From an uncultured Clostridium sp. (GTDB taxonomy: Bacteria > Bacillota > Clostridia > Lachnospirales > Lachnospiraceae), in contig UQMJ01000012.1 of assembly GCA_900542035.1 (NCBI GenBank), positions 5,973-69,972 on the forward strand: a stretch of DNA of 64,000 bases, given 5' to 3'. Under the pieces are notes generated by a model. The model did no database searches, was not told the DNA's origin, and saw only the letters and a program-made list of their open reading frames with translations. Positions within the stretch are counted from its first letter, which is position 1; each line of letters opens with the position of its first letter. Positions 61,391-64,000 of the stretch are shown one piece after another. The position numbers were made by a program, and so were the translations under genes.

Positions 61391-62092
61391 ATGGGATATG
61401 ATGTAAGCTTTCATCCGATTTCACCAGAGGAAATGCAGGAATGGTATTTTACTCCTCTTACATGGATACAGCAGGGTCAGGAAGAAAAGGTGCTGGCTCT
61501 TGCCGCGCAGCATGGGATAGAAGATTTCTATGCGAACAAGTATCTGGATACTCTACGGGTCGGATCGGAAACGGATGCTAACGAGCTTTTTGATAAAAGC
61601 CACGGATTTTATCTTGCTGTCATCCAGGGATTTTTTCGGGATTACTATTACACCAGAGGAAGCGCCTTTTCCTTTCTTGCAGAACAAAATCCAGACTATA
61701 CACGGTACTTTACTCCTTGGAAACAGATAACTCCAGCTCCCTTTCCAAATCCTGCAAAAAATCAGATCGTAGAAAACTACTGTTCCGGCGTGTATCTGTC
61801 TCCCAATCAGGTTATGCAGATTCTTCAGGATATTAATCAGGACTCCCGTATCCGCACAGATTTAGAAAGATTTTGGAGCGACGGACAGTTTGCCGTACTG
61901 AAAAAAGCTCTTAACGCCGCCGCAAAACTGGGTGTCGGCCTGCTGGAAGCTACCGAGGTGGTAGAGCCAAATCCCTTACAGCCTAATGCAAGTACAAGCT
62001 ATTCAAACTTGTATCACTGCGACCGTGATGGCATCTATCTCTATATTGATACTGCCATCAGGCAACTGGCTGATACATTTAAGGAACGCTGA
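61391..62092 (+). CDS. Unknown protein paired with the TPR/SUFU gene
   Basis: 233 residues, not recognised. It begins MGYDVSFHPISPEEMQEW, is aromatic-rich with no membrane segment, and has a region LGVGLLEATEVVEPNP near the end. AAGGAGG precedes the ATG. The 21-base gap to the SUFU gene suggests one transcript. By context it may be an immunity or accessory protein. Confidence 0.65.
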   Translation: MGYDVSFHPISPEEMQEWYFTPLTWIQQGQEEKVLALAAQHGIEDFYANKYLDTLRVGSETDANELFDKSHGFYLAVIQGFFRDYYYTRGSAFSFLAEQNPDYTRYFTPWKQITPAPFPNPAKNQIVENYCSGVYLSPNQVMQILQDINQDSRIRTDLERFWSDGQFAVLKKALNAAAKLGVGLLEATEVVEPNPLQPNASTSYSNLYHCDRDGIYLYIDTAIRQLADTFKER

Positions 62093-62218
62093 ATAAACCG
62101 TGTTATAACCCTGGTCGCCCTACTGCTGTCTCCCTATTTTCGGAGGCGCCTCCTGTTGTCTAAAGCCTCAAAACAACAAAATAGCGGACAGCCGATTCCT
62201 TTTTAAGAAAGCTGTCCG
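62093..62218. other. Intergenic region with palindrome and inverted repeat
   Basis: Contains the palindrome GGAGGCGCCTCC near 62144-62155 and the left part of the inverted repeat at 62181-62222. No gene is seen. Confidence 0.4.
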
Positions 62219-62222
62219 CTAT
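62168..62222 (-). terminator. Inverted repeat followed by a T-rich tract on the minus strand
   Basis: Arms ATAGCGGACAGC/GCTGTCCGCTAT (12 bp perfect, 62181-62192 and 62211-62222) followed on the minus strand by TTTTGTTGTTTT. Likely terminator for the minus-strand HxlR gene or the integrase remnant. Confidence 0.55.
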
Positions 62223-62343
62223 GTAAGGCTTACACGGGGCTTGTAGGTTTCCCATTTCTGTTTTCGCTCTCCGTTTTCGTTGGTGTATTGATATACCACG
62301 CAGTAATAGCTTTGTATGCAATAGGCAGGTGACCTTTTGCCAT
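62219..62343 (-). pseudogene. N-terminal remnant of a tyrosine-recombinase (integrase)-like gene
   Basis: On the minus strand an ATG at 62343 starts MAKGHLPIAYK, and after a frame change near 62311 the sequence reads SYYCVVYQYTNENGERKQKW to a TAG at 62219. The second part resembles the first beta-strand module at the N terminus of phage/ICE integrases (a YY-x-V-x-Y...NGKRKQKW pattern). Only about 40 residues remain. The match is by eye and short. Confidence 0.4.
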
Positions 62344-62347
62344 CTGC

Positions 62348-62686
62348 CTATTTTTCTAAAGTTTGAGTTCCGTTCAAATAATCTTCTCCCCATTTACATA
62401 ACTCATCTAATATTGGTGTAAGGCTTTTTCCAAAATCCGTCAATGAATATTCCGTTTTGGGTGGTATTACAGGATATACTTTTCTCTTTATAAGACCATC
62501 CTTTTCTAGTTCCCGTAATTGTTGTGCTAACATTTTATCTGTTGCCTTTGGCATTCGTTTATGCAGTTCACTATATCTTAAAGTCTTTCCCATCAAGTGC
62601 CACAGAATAACAGCCTTATATTTTCCACCGATTAGCTGAATCGTTGCTTCAACCGGACAATTATATCCACTGCAACTTAAACTCAT
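62348..62686 (-). CDS. HxlR-family transcriptional regulator
   Basis: 112 residues. Winged helix with CSGYNCPVEATIQLIGGKYK at the start (the Cys typical of redox- or electrophile-sensing HxlR proteins), LRYSELHKRMPKATDKMLAQ as recognition region and VIPPKTEYSLTDFGKSL as wing. Divergent from a nitroreductase gene, the usual arrangement in which the regulator represses the reductase. Confidence 0.92.
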   Translation of the reverse strand: MSLSCSGYNCPVEATIQLIGGKYKAVILWHLMGKTLRYSELHKRMPKATDKMLAQQLRELEKDGLIKRKVYPVIPPKTEYSLTDFGKSLTPILDELCKWGEDYLNGTQTLEK

Positions 62687-62735
62687 AATATCACCTTACT
62701 TTCTTTTTGGATAGTATATTCCTAAATAGTGCGTT

Positions 62736-62764
62736 CTTGTTCTATTTTTAGATATAGGTATAAT
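62736..62764 (+). promoter_or_regulatory. Nitroreductase promoter
   Basis: -35 CTTGTT (62736-62741), 17-base spacer, -10 TATAAT (62759-62764). The interval also has TATAGGTATAATTATAGTAT, an AT-rich near-palindrome that could be the HxlR operator. Confidence 0.6.
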
Positions 62765-62810
62765 TATAGTATAGGTTGACCTGAATCACAATACAAAGGA
62801 GAGCTTGAAA

Positions 62811-63329
62811 ATGGAATTTTTAGAACTTGCTAAAAAAAGATATTCTGTTAGAGCATATGATGACAGACCTGTTGAAAAAGAAAAACTTGATAAAATTTTA
62901 GAAGCAGCTCATGTGGCTCCGACAGCAGCTAATTTACAGCCGGTAAAATTGATTGCCGTTCAGAAAAAAGAGCAGTTAAATAAGCTTGCAAAGGCAGCTA
63001 ATATTTATCATGCTCCATTGGCAATTATTGTATGTGCTGACCATGAGAAAGCATGGGTGCGTCCATTTGATCAGAAACAGACTACTGACATTGACGCTTC
63101 CATCTTAACAGACCATATGATGTTACAGGCTACAGAACTTGGACTTGGTACTGTATGGGTATGCTATTTCAAACCAGATATTGTAAAAAAAGAGTTTCAT
63201 CTTCCCGATAATTTGGAACCAGTCAATATCTTAGTTATTGGATATGGAAAAGAACCTGAAGCCAGCTCAGAACGCCATACTGCTACCCGTATTGCCATAA
63301 ATGATTTAGTATCTTATGATTACTTATAA
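62811..63329 (+). CDS. Nitroreductase-family protein
   Basis: 172 residues from the ATG at 62811 after AAAGGAGA. FMN-binding features: KKRYSVRAYDDRPVEKEKL at the N terminus, HVAPTAANLQPVKLI, ILTDHMMLQATELGLGTVWV and IGYGKEPEAS. It should reduce nitro or quinone compounds with NAD(P)H, probably induced through the divergent HxlR protein. Its codon use is more A/T-rich than that of core genes here, fitting the accessory nature of this end of the window. Confidence 0.9.
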   Translation: MEFLELAKKRYSVRAYDDRPVEKEKLDKILEAAHVAPTAANLQPVKLIAVQKKEQLNKLAKAANIYHAPLAIIVCADHEKAWVRPFDQKQTTDIDASILTDHMMLQATELGLGTVWVCYFKPDIVKKEFHLPDNLEPVNILVIGYGKEPEASSERHTATRIAINDLVSYDYL

Positions 63330-63362
63330 TGAAAATATTATAAAAGAAACTTAATGTATTAC

Positions 63363-63407
63363 GTGCCATAGATGAGTTTCTATATTCTCTATGGCACACT
63401 TTTATTT
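63363..63407 (+). terminator. Nitroreductase terminator
   Basis: Ten-bp perfect stem GTGCCATAGA/TCTATGGCAC, then ACTTTTATTT. Confidence 0.8.
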
Positions 63408-63521
63408 CACAAATATTTTTGTAATTTAAAATCCCCCTGCTGCTGTTATGATTTTCCTAAAAGATTGGAGGGAGAATAATTAGACCAAAGTTATTTTAAT
63501 TGATTTCTTATCCGTTATAGC

Positions 63522-63558
63522 AAAAAAGCTGTAAACCCTTAAACGAAAGGCTTACAGC
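63522..63558 (-). terminator. Terminator of the original tRNA-Arg gene
   Basis: Minus strand: GCTGTAAGCC pairs with GGTTTACAGC apart from one mismatch and is followed by TTTTTT. It lies ten bases past the tRNA 3' end. Confidence 0.75.
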
Positions 63559-63567
63559 GTTGTTTAC

Positions 63568-63612
63568 TGGCGTCCCTGGCGGGATTCGAACCCACGGCCT
63601 TTCGCTTAGGAG
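63568..63612 (-). pseudogene. 3' half of tRNA-Arg (anticodon CCT), attachment-site remnant
   Basis: Minus strand: anticodon loop CTCCTAA (63612-63606), then the rest of the tRNA with T-arm GTGGGTTCGAATCCCGC, acceptor strand CAGGGAC, discriminator G and an encoded CCA. Upstream of the anticodon loop the sequence does not pair with the remaining stems: no matching acceptor 5' strand or D-arm is present. This is how the displaced 3' end of a tRNA looks after an element has integrated into it. Confidence 0.7.
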
Positions 63613-64000
63613 TTCTAAATGTCCTTTCGCAGCAAGTAGTTTCTAACCTCCTGTAATACCATCTAACACCTTATAATGCAGGAAAAGCGTGAGGTCTGTG
63701 CGGAAGATAGATTCACGAAATATCCTGTACTGGTAACAAAAGTGTTAGCAACGTGTTAGCTGGTTCAAATCCGGCTTATAGACCATTTATCAAGATTATA
63801 CGATACTCTTTTCCTTAATGCAAGGAGTAGACGTTTTATGCGAAAACATGAAACGTCTATTTTTTTACCCAAAAATCAGAAAGGATGTGATACTACGAGG
63901 AAATCACCACCGCCGGAGCGTTCCCCTCCGCTTCCAGACCAGAATCCGAAACCAACCATCAAACACAACATTCAGAAAGGACAGGTACATCTATATGGAA
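63613..64000. mobile_element. Probable left edge of an element integrated in tRNA-Arg
   Basis: Begins where tRNA identity ends. It contains GTGTTAG at 63742-63748 and 63753-63759 (11 bases apart, one helical turn) and once inverted at 63663-63669, as expected of integrase arm sites, and the 8-base repeat CCTTTCGC at 63598-63605 and 63623-63630. A plus-strand terminator lies at 63828-63867. A possible gene start (AGAAAGGACAGG, then ATG at 63995) lies at the window end. No integrase gene is within view. Confidence 0.45.
63828..63867 (+). terminator. Terminator in the accessory region
   Basis: Nine-bp stem TAGACGTTT/AAACGTCTA followed by eight T. What transcript it ends is not clear. Confidence 0.7.

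Larger units (their letters stand above)
63330..63612. other. Noncoding interval containing a terminator and the tRNA-Arg remnant
   Basis: No gene is seen between the nitroreductase stop and the tRNA fragment. The interval holds the nitroreductase terminator (63363-63407), AT-rich sequence, and a tRNA terminator (63522-63558). Confidence 0.6.

Noticed and set aside
63755..63785. Plus-strand T-arm-like sequence GGTTCAAATCC as a tRNA gene
   Set aside because: No acceptor, D or anticodon stems could be paired around it. It may be another att-type fragment or chance.

Overview
The window looks like a chromosomal segment of a low-to-mid GC, anaerobic gut Firmicute of the Lachnospiraceae / Clostridium cluster XIVa type. 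This rests on gene content: a Gram-positive Tad pilus locus with Lachnospiraceae-typical parts, a V-type ATPase operon, a TSCPD-domain protein, an EFR1-type ferredoxin-flavodoxin protein, a TIGR01906 membrane protein, a gut-type beta-glucuronidase, strong AGGAGG ribosome sites and frequent TTG starts. The species is not identified.

Layout. 1-4.7 kb: a YhaN/SbcC-like ATPase, RidA divergent from a YheO-like regulator, and two unknown proteins. 4.7-8.1 kb: uidA, a remnant of its transporter, and pgi, with two near-identical terminators bracketing the uidA block. 8.2-15.6 kb: a membrane protein, mtnN, a cation/proton antiporter, a TSCPD protein, an SGNH + MBOAT acyl-transfer pair and a von Willebrand A protein. 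15.6-29.7 kb (minus strand): a 1256-residue GGDEF/EAL/PAS protein and a complete Tad-type pilus operon with a perfectly spaced promoter at 29.73-29.76 kb. 29.8-33.8 kb: ArsR regulator, DUF2508 protein, GH13 glycosidase and glgB. 34-37 kb: an OmpR-type two-component pair. 37-38.7 kb: an NlpC/P60 cell-wall hydrolase. 38.7-40.2 kb: an AT-rich interval with a candidate non-coding transcript, a decayed lipoprotein gene and tRNA-Lys. 40.3-42.7 kb: trmB - small Cys-rich ORF - trxA, and a DUF4145/SH3 membrane protein. 42.8-51.4 kb: nine V-ATPase genes. 51.5-55.7 kb: TIGR01906 protein, D,D-carboxypeptidase and a KdpDE-like pair. 55.7-58 kb: exonuclease, EFR1 protein, DUF2200 protein. 58.2-62.1 kb: a large TPR/SUFU protein with an unknown partner. 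62.1-64 kb: accessory DNA with an integrase remnant, HxlR/nitroreductase, and a severed tRNA-Arg 3' half that marks the edge of an integrated element running off the right end.

How the parts fit. The Tad operon encodes an ATPase, two platform proteins, a TadZ-like protein, three short proteins with a prepilin-type G^xxxxE motif and two prepilin peptidases, next to a c-di-GMP enzyme with apparently intact EAL and GGDEF active sites. The V-ATPase operon is complete. The most novel signals are: (i) a roughly 420-nt minus-strand transcription unit at 38894-39312 with a perfect consensus promoter, a 17-bp-stem terminator and no convincing ORF; (ii) the 1048-residue TPR/SUFU protein and its partner, a probable immunity module; (iii) the architecture of the Tad locus; (iv) the terminator-flanked uidA cassette; (v) the tRNA-Arg attachment site with candidate integrase arm repeats.
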